NCBI RefSeq assembly: GCF_002327085.1
Contig: NZ_CP023429.1
Span: 1,798,001 to 1,862,000, forward strand
DNA from: Neisseria weixii
GTDB lineage: Bacteria > Pseudomonadota > Gammaproteobacteria > Burkholderiales > Neisseriaceae
Direction of reading: 5' to 3'
Length of the DNA stretch: 64,000 nucleotides
In this document: in pieces, positions 49,707 through 59,134 of the stretch
Layout of the letters: the number at the start of each line of letters is the position of its first letter
How positions within the stretch are numbered: the stretch's first letter is position 1
The notes under the pieces: model-generated
What the model saw: only the letters and a program-made list of their open reading frames with translations
Told to the model about the DNA's origin: nothing
Database searches by the model: none
Position numbers and translations under genes: made by a program

Positions 49707-50327
49707 ATGAAACAACAAACTCTTTTGAAATGGATTGCAGCTGTCGGTATGAGCGCAGCCATCGGCTTGGCCCAAGCCGATGGCGTGGATGCGCTGAAAA
49801 AATTCAACAGCGATTCAGACGGCATCAGCGGCAACTTCAGCCAAACCGTCAAAAGTAAAAAGAAAACCCAAACTACCCACGGCACCTTCCAAATCCTGCG
49901 CCCCGGTTTGTTTAAATGGGAATACACCAAACCTTACAAACAAACCATCGTCGGCGACGGCAACACCATCTGGCTTTACGATGTCGATTTAGCCCAAGTG
50001 ACCAAATCATCACAAAACCAAGCCATCGGCGACAGCCCTGCGGCGATTTTGTCTAACAAAACCGCGCTCGACAGCAGCTACACGCTGAAAGAAGACGGCT
50101 CAGCAGGCGGCATTGATTACGTCTTGGCTACGCCGAAGAAAAACAACGCCGGCTATCAATACATCCGCATCGGCTTCAAAGGCGATATCTTGGCCGCCAT
50201 GCAATTAAAAGACAGCTTCGGCAACCAAACCACGATTAACTTCAGCGGTTTGAACACCAAACCTAACCTGTCGCGCAACGCATTCAAATTTACACCGCCT
50301 AAGGGTGTTGATGTGTTAAGCAATTAA
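49707..50327 (+). CDS. lolA: Outer-membrane lipoprotein carrier LolA
   Basis: A 206-residue periplasmic chaperone that ferries lipoproteins from LolCDE to LolB. The signal peptide is MKQQTLLKWIAAVGMSAAIG with cleavage after AQA. The mature part has GNFSQTVKSKKK, GTFQILRPGLFKWEYTKPYKQ and DGNTIWLYDVDLAQVT, matching the LolA fold. The start at 49707 has GAAGGAAA nine bases upstream. Confidence 0.93.
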   Translation: MKQQTLLKWIAAVGMSAAIGLAQADGVDALKKFNSDSDGISGNFSQTVKSKKKTQTTHGTFQILRPGLFKWEYTKPYKQTIVGDGNTIWLYDVDLAQVTKSSQNQAIGDSPAAILSNKTALDSSYTLKEDGSAGGIDYVLATPKKNNAGYQYIRIGFKGDILAAMQLKDSFGNQTTINFSGLNTKPNLSRNAFKFTPPKGVDVLSN

Positions 50328-50342
50328 TTTATTTAAGTTTAA

Positions 50343-50376
50343 ATGCCGTCTGAAATTTTCTAATTTCAGACGGCAT
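50343..50376 (+). terminator. Uptake-sequence terminator of lolA
   Basis: ATGCCGTCTGAAA and TTTCAGACGGCAT: a perfect 13-bp stem in the AT-dialect, 16 bp past the stop. Confidence 0.85.
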
Positions 50377-50391
50377 TATTTATTGCTTCTT

Positions 50392-50430
50392 CAAAAAAAA
50401 AAACAAGCGCAAGCGTACTGCCTGCGCTTG
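50392..50430 (-). terminator. Intrinsic terminator of trmA
   Basis: CAAGCGCA...TGCGCTTG (50404-50430) is followed on the minus strand by a run of about eleven T. Confidence 0.85.
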
Positions 50431-50433
50431 GGT

Positions 50434-51515
50434 TTATTTCCGTTTCAACAACACACCGCTTTCAATATGGTGCGTAAACGGGAATTGGTCGAACAATGCC
50501 GCTCGCTCGATGCTGTGGGTTTGCGTGAGCTTCTCAAGATTGCTGCGCAAGGTTTCGGGATTGCAGGAAATGTAAATCACGTTGTCGAATTGCGCGACGA
50601 GCTTGAGCGTTTCGTCATCAATGCCGGCGCGGGGCGGTCGGCAAAGATGGTGGAAAACCGATAATCGGCCAACACCACGCCCTGCTCTTGCAGGCGGCGG
50701 AATTCGCGGTTTTGGGTGTAGGCTTCGGTAAATTCTTCCGCCGACAATCGGGCGATTTTGACATTGTGGCTTCGGTTGGCTTCGATGTTCCACAGCGCAG
50801 CGTTAACCGATGTTTTCGAGACTTCGGTGGCCAATACGCGTTGGAACTGCTTGGCCAAAGGCAAGGTAAAATTGCCGTTGCCGCAATAAAGCTCAAGCAT
50901 ATCGCCGCCCAGCCCTTCTGCGGATTCACACGCCCATGCCAGCATTTTTTCGCACACGCGTGCATTGGGCTGGGTGAAGCTGCCTTCGATTTGGCGGTAG
51001 CGGAAATCTTGATTACCGACGCGCAAAATTTCAGTGACGAAATCTTGGGTTAACACCAGCTTTTGCCCGCGGCTGCGGCCGATAATCCACACGCCCAATT
51101 GCTCTTGCAAGGCACGCGCGGTAGCTTCCCATTCGGCATCGAGCTTTTTGTGGTAAATCATGGTAAGCAACATTTCTCCGCTGAGCGTAGCCAAAAATTC
51201 CACTGCGTACCAACGGTTTTTCAAAATCGGCTGTTCTGTGACTGCGGCAATCAGGCGCGGCATTAAAGCATTGATGGCGGTATCAGCGGCATCAAATTGG
51301 TCGCGGCGCACCAGGCTCGCGCCGCTGGCTTTTTGCCCGCGCTCGAACATGGCGTAAAAAATCTCGCCGCCTTCGTGCCACACGCGGAATTCGGCGCGCA
51401 TGCGGTAATGTTGTTCAGGCGATTCAAATACTTGGATTTCGGGAAAATCTAATCCTTGGAATAATTCTGATAAGTAGCGGATTTTGTCGTTTAACTGCTG
51501 TTGGTAAGCGCTCAT
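50434..51515 (-). pseudogene. trmA: tRNA (uracil-5-)-methyltransferase TrmA (1-bp frameshift)
   Basis: Makes m5U54 in tRNA. The N-terminal part reads to [12 protein letters not shown], with SAM motif DMLELYCGNGNFTLPLAKQF and [12 protein letters not shown]. The catalytic end ([20 protein letters not shown], then [10 protein letters not shown] with the nucleophile Cys) is one frame over. Adding one C near 50637 restores the [16 protein letters not shown]-type loop and about 360 residues. Probably a sequencing error. Confidence 0.87.
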
Positions 51516-51724
51516 TCTTTTTTGGCTCTGTGTAGGGATTTAGGCTCGGATTATAACCCAATAGGCCGTCTGAAAACATGGCTTCAGGTTTTGGAATAAT
51601 TTATTGCTTATTATTTAAGCAGCCTAATTTTCTCTTTTATTTTCAAACCATCATCTGATTTATCCACAAGGATTACACAGAAAATGCGGCCGGGGATTGG
51701 GATAGATTGCGTTGCATATATATT

Positions 51725-51820
51725 GAGACCTTTGCAAAATCCCCATCTTTGGCACATTTCTTCGTTATGCGCTGCTCTAACTTCGAACCGTACTCAAATC
51801 CGGGGTTTTGCAAAGGTCTC
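51725..51820. repeat. MITE with IS1106-type ends (short form)
   Basis: A 96-bp non-coding element with 15-bp perfect terminal repeats GAGACCTTTGCAAAA, flanked by a perfect 5-bp duplication ATATT. It can be mobilised only in trans by an IS1106-type transposase. The interior shares a block with the 151-bp element at 17806. Confidence 0.82.
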
Positions 51821-51850
51821 ATATTGCATAAATAAATTATGCCAAACAAA

Positions 51851-51878
51851 AAGCCGTCTGAAATCATTCAGACGGCCT
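51851..51878 (-). terminator. Uptake-sequence terminator of pta
   Basis: AAGCCGTCTGAA and TTCAGACGGCCT with a short loop, 30 bp past the pta stop. Confidence 0.8.
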
Positions 51879-51907
51879 AGATTGAGTTTATGCGATATTT
51901 CGAGCGA

Positions 51908-53440
51908 TTAGGCTTCCATTTGCGCTGCTTGGATGGCAGTCAGCGCGATGGTGTACACGATGTCGTCCACCAATGCGCCTCGCGACAGGTCGTTCACCGG
52001 CTTGCGCAAACCTTGCAACATTGGACCCACGCTCAATACGTTGGCGTTGCGCTGAACGGCTTTGTAGGTACAGTTGCCGGTGTTCAAATCCGGGAACACC
52101 AACACAGTCGCCTGACCGGCAACCGCGCTGTTCGGCGCTTTAGATTTAGCCACGCTTGGCACGGTAGCGGCGTCGTATTGCAACGGGCCGTCAATCGCCA
52201 AATCAGGGCGTTTTTGTTGCGCAATTTGAGTGGCTTGTGCCACGGCTTCTACGTCGGGACCGGCGCCGGAAGTACCGGTTGAGTAAGAAATCATCGCCAC
52301 TTTCGGCTCAATGCCGAAGGCTTTGGCTGAATCGGCAGACTGAATGGCGATATCGGCCAATTGTTCAGGCGTCGGGTTAGGATTTACTGCACAATCACCG
52401 TAAACCAAGACTTGGTTTGGCAGCAACATGAAGAAAATACTCGATACCAAGCTTGCACCCGGTGCAGTTTTAATCAATTGCAATGCAGGACGGATGGTGT
52501 TGGCGGTGGTGTGAACAGCCCCGGAAACCAAGCCGTCCACGTCGTTTTGCGCCATCATCATGGTGCCCAACACCACGGTATCCTGCAGCTGCTCACGCGC
52601 CTGCTCTTCGGTCAGTCCTTTGCTCTTACGCAATTCGCACATCGGCGCGACGTATTGCTCGATCAAATCGGCAGGATCGATGATTTCCAAAGAATCCGGC
52701 AGGTTGATGTGGCGTTCTTTGGCCACGGCTTCCACTTCGGCACGCGGCGCCAGCAATACGCAGCGGGCAATGCCTTTTTCATGACAAATCGCCGCAGCTT
52801 GAACGGTGCGCGGCTCGGCACCTTCCGGCAATACGATGCGTTTGTTGGCTTTATGGGCGGAGTCCATCATGTTCACACGGAATTGTGACGGCGACAAACG
52901 GTTGGTGCCGTGGTTGGCCAATTCGTCTACGTCCCCCAACTGCTCGGTCGAACCGAAGAAAGTCAAACCGGTTTGCTCGGCAGCGGCTTTGCCCACACCC
53001 GGCGCGGCATTGTCCAACACAAAACCGGCCAATACGCCCGGTGCAGTAATGTAGGACTGCTTGGCCAAATTTAATTTTTGCACGATGTCCTCAACGTCGG
53101 TTTCGCATAATTCGCTTTCCTCGTCGCACGCGCCTACGGCAAACACCACTGCCGCATCCAACGACAAGGCCAATTCAAAGTTTTTGGTGGCCAAGAATAC
53201 TTTATCCGCGTTTGGACGAATGCCCTTGATGACCACGTTTTCCGCGTTCATTTCGCTGATTTTGCCGACCAGCGCATCCAACCAGTCATCGCTTTTGCCT
53301 TGTGCCAACAGCTTTTCGCCAAAGCCGTTTTCATCCAATGCACGCAGGGCTTGGGCATTCGGCAATGCAGCCGCCAAGGCCTGAGTGGTCGCCCAGCTGT
53401 CGATGCGGGCGGAAACGGGTACAACCAATACATTTGACAT
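51908..53440 (-). CDS. pta: Phosphate acetyltransferase Pta
   Basis: A 510-residue enzyme interconverting acetyl-CoA and acetyl phosphate. An N-terminal P-loop-like/DRTGG regulatory region ([26 protein letters not shown]) precedes the PTA_PTB catalytic domain from about residue 190 ([20 protein letters not shown], then [20 protein letters not shown] and the C-terminal [20 protein letters not shown]). The start at 53440 is preferred. ackA is not adjacent. Confidence 0.95.
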   Translation of the reverse strand: MSNVLVVPVSARIDSWATTQALAAALPNAQALRALDENGFGEKLLAQGKSDDWLDALVGKISEMNAENVVIKGIRPNADKVFLATKNFELALSLDAAVVFAVGACDEESELCETDVEDIVQKLNLAKQSYITAPGVLAGFVLDNAAPGVGKAAAEQTGLTFFGSTEQLGDVDELANHGTNRLSPSQFRVNMMDSAHKANKRIVLPEGAEPRTVQAAAICHEKGIARCVLLAPRAEVEAVAKERHINLPDSLEIIDPADLIEQYVAPMCELRKSKGLTEEQAREQLQDTVVLGTMMMAQNDVDGLVSGAVHTTANTIRPALQLIKTAPGASLVSSIFFMLLPNQVLVYGDCAVNPNPTPEQLADIAIQSADSAKAFGIEPKVAMISYSTGTSGAGPDVEAVAQATQIAQQKRPDLAIDGPLQYDAATVPSVAKSKAPNSAVAGQATVLVFPDLNTGNCTYKAVQRNANVLSVGPMLQGLRKPVNDLSRGALVDDIVYTIALTAIQAAQMEA

Positions 53441-53613
53441 GTTTATTCCTTTTCTTGGGATAAAAAATAAATTCGCGTTCATTTTAGCACTTCGGCGCAG
53501 TGGTTTACACCGATTACAACGGAATTTCGGCTTAAATCGACTGAATTTTGTTTGAAATCAGAGAAAAAAATGCATATTCTCTTCAAATATGCATATCAAC
53601 AATAATTTAAAAT

Positions 53614-54320
53614 GGTGCTGTACTAGATAACTAGAATAAATTCTGCTTTACTAATTGTTTTAAAATAGAACAAGAGACTTTATCTCACTGTGGTTAAAAC
53701 GCCATTCACATTCCTTCAAATACAGCTCAAAATGCTCTTTGGGAATGCCGTTAAACTTACGTAAGCGGCGTTTTGCCTGATTCCAAAAGTTCTCAATCCC
53801 GTTGATGTGATTTTGCCGATCAGCAAAGTGTGTGCTGTGATTGATGCGAAAGTGGCTAAACTCACTCACATCAAGTACGTCATAGCTTTTGTAACAATCA
53901 GTGTAAACAATACTGTCAGGCTTTACTTGCTCACGTATTACCGGCAATAAAGTATTGGGCACGGCAACGGTGTAAACCTTGCCGTTGCGCTTCAGAAGCC
54001 CGAATACAGCGACTTTGCCGGCTGCACCGCAACCGCGTTTGCCTTTGCGCTGTCCGCCAAAACAGCTTTCATCAACTTCTACTCCGCCATCAAACATTTC
54101 CGGATGCGGGCTGTTATGGAAAATCAGTACGCGCAAACGATGAAAGCAATAGGCTGCCGTGTTTTTATTAACACCGGCTAATTGAGCTGCAGTACGGGCA
54201 GTAACACCCGCAATAAACAGTTCAATCAGTTTGTTTTGCTTGTACTGGCTTAAACGGCTTCTTCTCATAGGGATTATTCTAACCTGAAATTAGATTTCCC
54301 TAGTTATCTAGTACAGCCCC
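53614..54320 (-). mobile_element. IS1016-like element, copy B
   Basis: A 707-bp element with a perfect 8-bp target duplication TTTAAAAT on both sides. The left end has GGTGCTGTACTAG (one mismatch). It is orientated opposite to copy C, and together they bracket the bacteriocin candidate and prfA. The matching flanks show it arrived on its own. Confidence 0.92.
53660..54268 (-). CDS. IS1016-family transposase with a 4-residue deletion
   Basis: A 202-residue protein almost identical to the copy A transposase, but 12 bases are missing, giving AVPNTLLPVIRE instead of AVPNTQTATLLPVIRE. All DDE-type motifs (VEVDESCFGG, VYTDCYKSYD, NHINGIENFWNQ) remain. The frame is open; activity is uncertain because the deletion lies between the first two catalytic residues. 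Confidence 0.88.
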   Translation of the reverse strand: MRRSRLSQYKQNKLIELFIAGVTARTAAQLAGVNKNTAAYCFHRLRVLIFHNSPHPEMFDGGVEVDESCFGGQRKGKRGCGAAGKVAVFGLLKRNGKVYTVAVPNTLLPVIREQVKPDSIVYTDCYKSYDVLDVSEFSHFRINHSTHFADRQNHINGIENFWNQAKRRLRKFNGIPKEHFELYLKECEWRFNHSEIKSLVLF

Positions 54321-54370
54321 TTTAAAATTAAAAGTAATTATTATCATTTTTGAACTATTTTTTATTTTCT

Positions 54371-54404
54371 TTGACACAACAATATACACTTTTCTTGTAC
54401 AAAT
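54371..54404 (+). promoter_or_regulatory. Possible promoter of the bacteriocin candidate
   Basis: A consensus TTGACA (54371-54376) lies 60 bp upstream of the start, but the best -10 match (TACAAAT, 54398-54404) is 21 bp away, longer than optimal. Such spacing could reflect activator dependence. The IS1016 copy B right end is 51 bp further upstream. Confidence 0.35.
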
Positions 54405-54434
54405 ATTTTTGTTAATTAACCAGAGAGATATACC

Positions 54435-54677
54435 ATGCATGAATTAAATAACCGTGAATTATTGGTTGTCAATGGAGGTTTTGCTGTTCCGGGAGCGATT
54501 GCCGGAGGCATTGCCGGTTACGGAGCTTATGCCGGAAGTGTTGCTGCAAGCGGAAGAAAGTTCAATTGGCGGGATGCAGGTTACGCCACAACCTTAGGCG
54601 CAGCAGGAGGTGCAATAGGTGGGCCAATGGGAATTACTGCAGCAGTTGATTTGGTAGGTCTCTCTACGGTAGGTTGA
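54435..54677 (+). CDS. Candidate class II bacteriocin with double-glycine leader
   Basis: An 80-residue peptide. The first 15 residues (MHELNNRELLVVNGG) are a textbook double-glycine leader, with the acidic/polar start, spaced Leu/Val and GG cleavage site recognised by C39-peptidase exporters. The 65-residue mature part is Gly/Ala-rich with GxxxG repeats (GAIAGGIAGYGAYAGSVAAS, then GAAGGAIGGPMG), as in pore-forming class IIb bacteriocins. The TGA stop is followed in frame by nine codons (MAQGFLTK then TAA), so a longer ancestral form ending GLSTVGW is possible. No exporter is in the window. Confidence 0.65.
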   Translation: MHELNNRELLVVNGGFAVPGAIAGGIAGYGAYAGSVAASGRKFNWRDAGYATTLGAAGGAIGGPMGITAAVDLVGLSTVG

Positions 54678-54825
54678 ATGGCTCAAGGTTTTCTTACTAA
54701 ATAATAATTGCCGACATTAACTAAAGAATGGGAAGGTTTAATCTGGTAAGTTTTAGAGAAACCTTCCCTTCTTTAATCCCTTTAAAGCGTTACAAAACTT
54801 TTGACGATATATGGAGCATCAACTT

Positions 54826-55002
54826 ATGCGTCATGACCTTGCTTTATTTTTTGTATGTATTTTCCTACTTTGCTTCTTCTTCGGTAGATTATTCAAACTC
54901 AAAGATTCTTTTCCCGCAGAGAAATACGGCTTCGGCATTAATTGGGTTTATCTGATCATTGCGGCAGCAGCAATGGCCGTTTACAGCATCATTGAAAAAT
55001 AA
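54826..55002 (+). CDS. Small two-span membrane protein, candidate immunity protein
   Basis: A 58-residue protein with GGAG nine bases before the ATG at 54826. Two hydrophobic spans are predicted: LALFFVCIFLLCFFFG near residue 4 and WVYLIIAAAAMAVYSII near the C-terminus, joined by a charged loop (RLFKLKDSFPAEKYG). Size and topology suit a bacteriocin immunity protein, and it lies 148 bp downstream of the peptide gene on the same strand. It converges on prfA with only 8 bp between stops. The function is inferred only from position and shape. Confidence 0.55.
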   Translation: MRHDLALFFVCIFLLCFFFGRLFKLKDSFPAEKYGFGINWVYLIIAAAAMAVYSIIEK

Positions 55003-55010
55003 ATAGTTTG

Positions 55011-56087
55011 TTAATCGCCCATGGCAGCTAACAATTCGGCTTGATGCTCGGCAATCAGTGCATTGGTCAATTCTTCCAAATCGCCGTCCATGATGAAATC
55101 AAGCTTGTGCAGAGTCAGGTTGATGCGGTGGTCGGTGACGCGGCCTTGCGGATAGTTGTAGGTACGGATGCGTTCGCTGCGGTCGCCGCTGCCGATGAGC
55201 GATTTGCGTTCGGCGGCCTCCTTGGCCTGCGCTTCATGCTTTTGGGCATCGTTCAAACGCGCGGCCAAAACTTTCATCGCCTGCGCTTTGTTGGCGTGTT
55301 GGCTGCGGCCGTCTTGGCATTCGACCACCATGCCGGTGGGCAAGTGGGTAATGCGCACGGCGGAATCGGTTTTGTTGATGTGCTGGCCACCTGCGCCTGA
55401 TGCGCGGAAAGTGTCGATACGCAAATCGGCGGTGTTCAATTCAATATCTTCCAACTCATCGGCTTCGGGCATCACGGCGACGGTGCAGGCAGATGTGTGG
55501 ATGCGGCCTTGGCTTTCGGTGGCGGGAACACGCTGCACGCGGTGGCCGCCGGATTCAAATTTCAAACGGCTGTATGCCCCCAGTCCGACAATGCGGGCAA
55601 TCACTTCTTTATAGCCGCCCAACCCGCTTTCGTTGGCCGACACGATTTCCACCTGCCAGCGGTTGCGCTCGGCGTAGCGGCTGTACATACGCAGTAAATC
55701 GCCGGCAAATAAAGCCGCTTCATCACCGCCGGTACCGGCGCGCACTTCGATGAAAATGTTTTTATCATCATCTGCATCTTTGGGCAGCAGCAACTTTTGC
55801 AGCGCAACATCCAATTCTTCAATCAGCGCATTGGCCGCTTCAATTTCTTCGGCGGCAAATTCTTTCATATCGGGATCGGCCAGCATTTCCTGCGCCTCCG
55901 CCACATCACTTTGCGCCTGCTGATATTTTTGGAACACTTCCACCACCGGCGTCAGCTCGGCATGTTCGCGCGTGAGCTTGCGGTAGTTGTCCATATCGTC
56001 GGTAGCTTCAGGCTGGCCGAGCAGATGGGCAACTTCTTCCAAACGTTCGCTAAGTTGTTGTAATTTCTCTAAAATAGACGGTTTCAT
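55011..56087 (-). CDS. prfA: Peptide chain release factor 1
   Basis: A 358-residue RF1 that terminates at UAA and UAG. The catalytic GGQ is in [20 protein letters not shown] and the stop-codon-reading segment is in the preceding domain. [20 protein letters not shown] is the central family motif. The start at 56087 ([12 protein letters not shown]) fits the family. Intact and isolated, between two inverted IS1016 copies. Confidence 0.97.
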   Translation of the reverse strand: MKPSILEKLQQLSERLEEVAHLLGQPEATDDMDNYRKLTREHAELTPVVEVFQKYQQAQSDVAEAQEMLADPDMKEFAAEEIEAANALIEELDVALQKLLLPKDADDDKNIFIEVRAGTGGDEAALFAGDLLRMYSRYAERNRWQVEIVSANESGLGGYKEVIARIVGLGAYSRLKFESGGHRVQRVPATESQGRIHTSACTVAVMPEADELEDIELNTADLRIDTFRASGAGGQHINKTDSAVRITHLPTGMVVECQDGRSQHANKAQAMKVLAARLNDAQKHEAQAKEAAERKSLIGSGDRSERIRTYNYPQGRVTDHRINLTLHKLDFIMDGDLEELTNALIAEHQAELLAAMGD

Positions 56088-56103
56088 ATTTTCTTCCAAG
56101 ACA

Positions 56104-56133
56104 AAGGCCGTCTGAAACTGATTTCAGACGGCA
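56104..56133. terminator. Uptake-sequence hairpin upstream of prfA
   Basis: AAGGCCGTCTGAAA and ATTTCAGACGGCAT lie 17 bp before the prfA start, so on the minus strand it is in the leader or ends an upstream transcript. Confidence 0.6.
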
Positions 56134-56139
56134 TCAAAG

Positions 56140-56610
56140 GACATTATTATAATCTGTTTCAGACTGAGGTGGAATCCTTCATACATCGGTACTCCGCCAC
56201 CGGCATTTTATTTATCTGCGGCAAATGACCCGTGTTTTGGCCGGTGTTACACCATTTTAAATTAAAGGCATATGCAGGCTTGCTGGAAACGGTTTAAACC
56301 GCATGCCCATTTCAGGCTAACCGTTCGAGACAGCTTTTAACCGTTTGGACGGCAGGTGATTTTTACCGTCCTACCGCGCAATCCGACCCCAATGCACAAC
56401 GCCGGTGCTTCCACCGATGTCCCAAACTTTATTGTTTGTCCGAGTCTTTGCACCCGCCGGCGCAGCAAATCGGTAATGCTTTCAAGCCATGTGTAACTCT
56501 CCCCAATATACGTCGGGAAAATAAAGTGACCGTAAATCCTGCTTTACCGGCATTTCCAACTACAACATCAATTTTATCAATATCCGTCACCGGCCGGTAA
56601 TCAAAACTGT
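56140..56610. other. Gene-poor debris upstream of prfA
   Basis: About 470 bp without a convincing gene. On the minus strand a stretch reads DIDKIDVVVGNAGKAGFTVT then LFSRRILGRVTHGLKALPIC and on to a stop near 56430, which looks like coding sequence of a lost gene, but I cannot assign it. IS1016 copy C inserted at its upstream side. Confidence 0.4.
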
Positions 56611-56611
56611 A

Positions 56612-57329
56612 GGGGCTGTACTAGATAACTAGGGAAATCTAATTTCAGGTTAGAATAACCCCTATGAGAAGAAGCCGTTTAAGTCAGTACAAGCAAAACA
56701 AACTGATTGAACTGTTTATTGCGGGTGTTACTGCCCGTACTGCAGCTCAATTAGCCGGTGTTAATAAAAACACGGCAGCCTATTGCTTTCATCGTTTGCG
56801 CGTACTGATTTTCCATAACAGCCCGCATCCGGAAATGTCTGATGGCGGAGTAGAAGTTGATGAAAGCTGTTTTGGCGGGCAGCGCAAAGGCAAACGTGGT
56901 CGCGGTGCAGCCGGCAAAGTCGCTGTATTCGGGCTTCTGAAGCGCAACGGCAAGGTTTACACCGTTGCTGTGCCCAATAACAAACTGCCGCTTTATTGCC
57001 GGTAATACGTGAGCAAGTAAAGCCTGACAGTATTGTTTACGCTGATTGTTACAAAAGCTATGACGTACTTGATGTGAGTGAGTTTAGCCACTTTCGCATC
57101 AATCACAGTACACACTTTGCTGATCGGCAAAATCACATCAACGGAATTGAGAACTTTTGGAATCAGGCAAAACGCCGCTTACGTAAGTTTAACGGCATTC
57201 CCAAAGAGTATTTTGAGCTGTATTTGAAGGAATGTGAATGGCGTTTTAACCACAGTGAGATAAAGTCTCTTGTTCTATTTTAAAACAATTAGTAAAGCAG
57301 AATTTATTCTAGTTGTCTAGTACAGCCCC
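56612..57329 (+). mobile_element. IS1016-like element, copy C
   Basis: A 718-bp element with a perfect 8-bp duplication AAACTGTA on each side and ends GGGGCTGTACTAG / CTAGTACAGCCCC. It is on the opposite strand from copies A and B. It lies between prfA debris and the broken yeiH gene. Confidence 0.93.
56664..57283 (+). pseudogene. IS1016-family transposase, frameshifted
   Basis: Identical in style to the copy A transposase up to AVPN. One base (the C of ACACAAAC in copy A) is then lost at about 56979, producing NKLPLYCR and a stop. The second half (LPVIREQVKPDSIVYADCYK onward) continues in another frame from 56996. The breakpoint coincides with the 12-bp deletion site of copy B, so this short AC-rich stretch appears unstable. 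Confidence 0.9.
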
Positions 57330-57411
57330 AAACTGTAATGCCATCCCCCAAAAAAACTCCACTAATCGGCAATTTTTGACGGATAGCAGATGACATTTCA
57401 AACAGATGCAG

Positions 57412-58450
57412 TTATCCGAGCAGGCAGCAGGCAGCATAAGAAATCAGCCCGCCGCCCGCCATCAGCCACAGCATTAGTATGCCTGCCGTCAACAAGGGTT
57501 TTACGCCTGCCTGGCGGATACTCTGCCAACGCGTCGTCAGACCGAGGGCAAACATGGCGGCTGTCAGCAAAAACATATCCAGATTAAGGATTGTATCGTG
57601 AATCTTCGGCGGCAACTTCAAGAAGCTGTTTACGCCCGCTACAGCGAGAAACCCGAAGGCAAACCACGGAATAACTATGCCGCCTTCCTCCGCGGGCATG
57701 CTGTCGAAATACCTCATAATCCACGGCAGAAGCAGCAAAAACGGGCGAGTAATATCACCCGAATCATTTTTGTAATCACCGCCACATCGGCCACAGTCTG
57801 GTTGACGGCCGATCCGGCCGCCGCCACCTGCGCCACCTCATGGATTGTGCCGCCGGTAAAAACTCCCCAAGCGAATTGTCCGGCATCCGGTATTCCGCCG
57901 GAAAACAGTAACCCTGCCAGCAAAGGATACAGAAACATGGCAACCGTTCCGAACACCACCACCGTAGCAACCGCCACACTGACGGCATGCTCCTTGGCTT
58001 TCAGCACCGGCTGCGCCGCAAGCACCGCCGCCGCACCGCAAATGGCACTACCCGCGCCGACCAATGCCGCCGTATGGCTGTCCAGTTTGAAACGCCGGCC
58101 TATTACCATCGCCAGCCAGAAAGTACTGCCCACGACGAAGACATCCGTCAGCAACGCCGGCCAACCGGCATACGCCAACTGCGACAATGTGATTCTGAAA
58201 CCGTAAAGAACGATACCCAAACGCAGCAGCTTGGTTTTGCCAAACTGCACACCTTCAAACAGTTTCATAACATACTGTGGGGGATGATGTTGCCTGCCGC
58301 GATTCCGGCAATGATCGCCACTGTCAGCGGGCCGATACCGGAATCCGACAGTTCCGGCAGTCGGGCCAACCGCATACATATCCATGCCGCCACAGCAACC
58401 GGAATCATCTGAACGGCAACCACACCATAATATTTGCATTTTTCTTTCAT
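57412..58450 (-). pseudogene. YeiH-type UPF0324 membrane protein, two frameshifts
   Basis: A putative anion (sulphate) exporter with about ten spans. The N-terminus (MKEKCKYYGVVAVQMIPVAV, SDSGIGPLTVAIIAGIAAGN) breaks at a CCCCC run near 58285. The middle (KLLRLGIVLYGFRITLSQLA; TAALVGAGSAICGAAAVLAA; FTGGTIHEVAQVAAAGSAVN) breaks at a T-run near 57741. The C-terminus (LLLPWIMRYFDSMPAEEGGI; ALGLTTRWQSIRQAG) completes the family. All family motifs survive, so the breaks are recent or sequencing errors. Confidence 0.82.
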
Positions 58451-58597
58451 TTCCTTCAAAGATCCTAGCGTTGTTTACACTTTTCGTTTTTCAGTTAAAA
58501 GCTCATTTTAAGATTTTTAAGAATGTTAAAAGTACCGAAAGATACTGATTTTCTGAAAATCCAAAAATCACAGAACAGTTATTTTAATAAAAAATAA

Positions 58598-59060
58598 GGC
58601 GCTATCCTAGATAACCAGGATATATCATTATTTACCAATTGTTTTAAAATGGAAATTTGATATCTGTTTCACTGTTGTCAAAACGACGCGTTCGCACTCC
58701 TTCAAATACAGATCAAAATGCTCTTTGGGAATAATGCCGTCAAACTTGCGTAAATGTCGTTTTGTCCGGTTCCCAACGTTCCCGGTTCAGTTAATGTGAT
58801 CTGCCGTTCTGCAACATGTGTCCTTGGCCGGTGCGGAAGCGGTTAAAATCCACTTTCCTCAAAATATACCGCGGCTGCGGCGGCAACGGTATAAATGCGT
58901 CGTACGGCACTTTTTCAGGGATTACCGGCAATAACCATTGCCTGGTCTATCGGGGAAAACAACGGTATATAACATTGCGCTTCAAAAAACCGTATGCCGA
59001 TACTTCCTGCCGCATCGCGAACGCATTTGCCTTTACTCCGCTCCGGCCGTGAAAGCAATT
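58598..59060 (-). mobile_element. Decayed IS1016-like remnant, copy D
   Basis: Starts GGCGCTATCCTAGATAACCA, a degenerate match to the IS1016 end. It then follows copy A with many substitutions and indels: TTGTTTTAAAATGG, CTCCTTCAAATACAGATCAA, ATGCTCTTTGGGAATAATGC, ATTACCGGCAATAA. Similarity fades at about 59060. No open frame remains. It is much older than copies A to C. Confidence 0.8.
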
Positions 59061-59134
59061 TTATCTCCACAGGGAACATGCCAATCCGAGAAGTCGGTTT
59101 TTCCAATTATCAAGTAAAATTCCCGACATATTAC

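Noticed and set aside
54728..54955. A 75-residue frame (MGRFNLVSFRETF) overlapping the candidate immunity gene
   Set aside because: The alternative frame has a better ribosome site at 54826 and two clean membrane spans; the first 28 codons of this one might belong to a decayed gene but cannot be supported.
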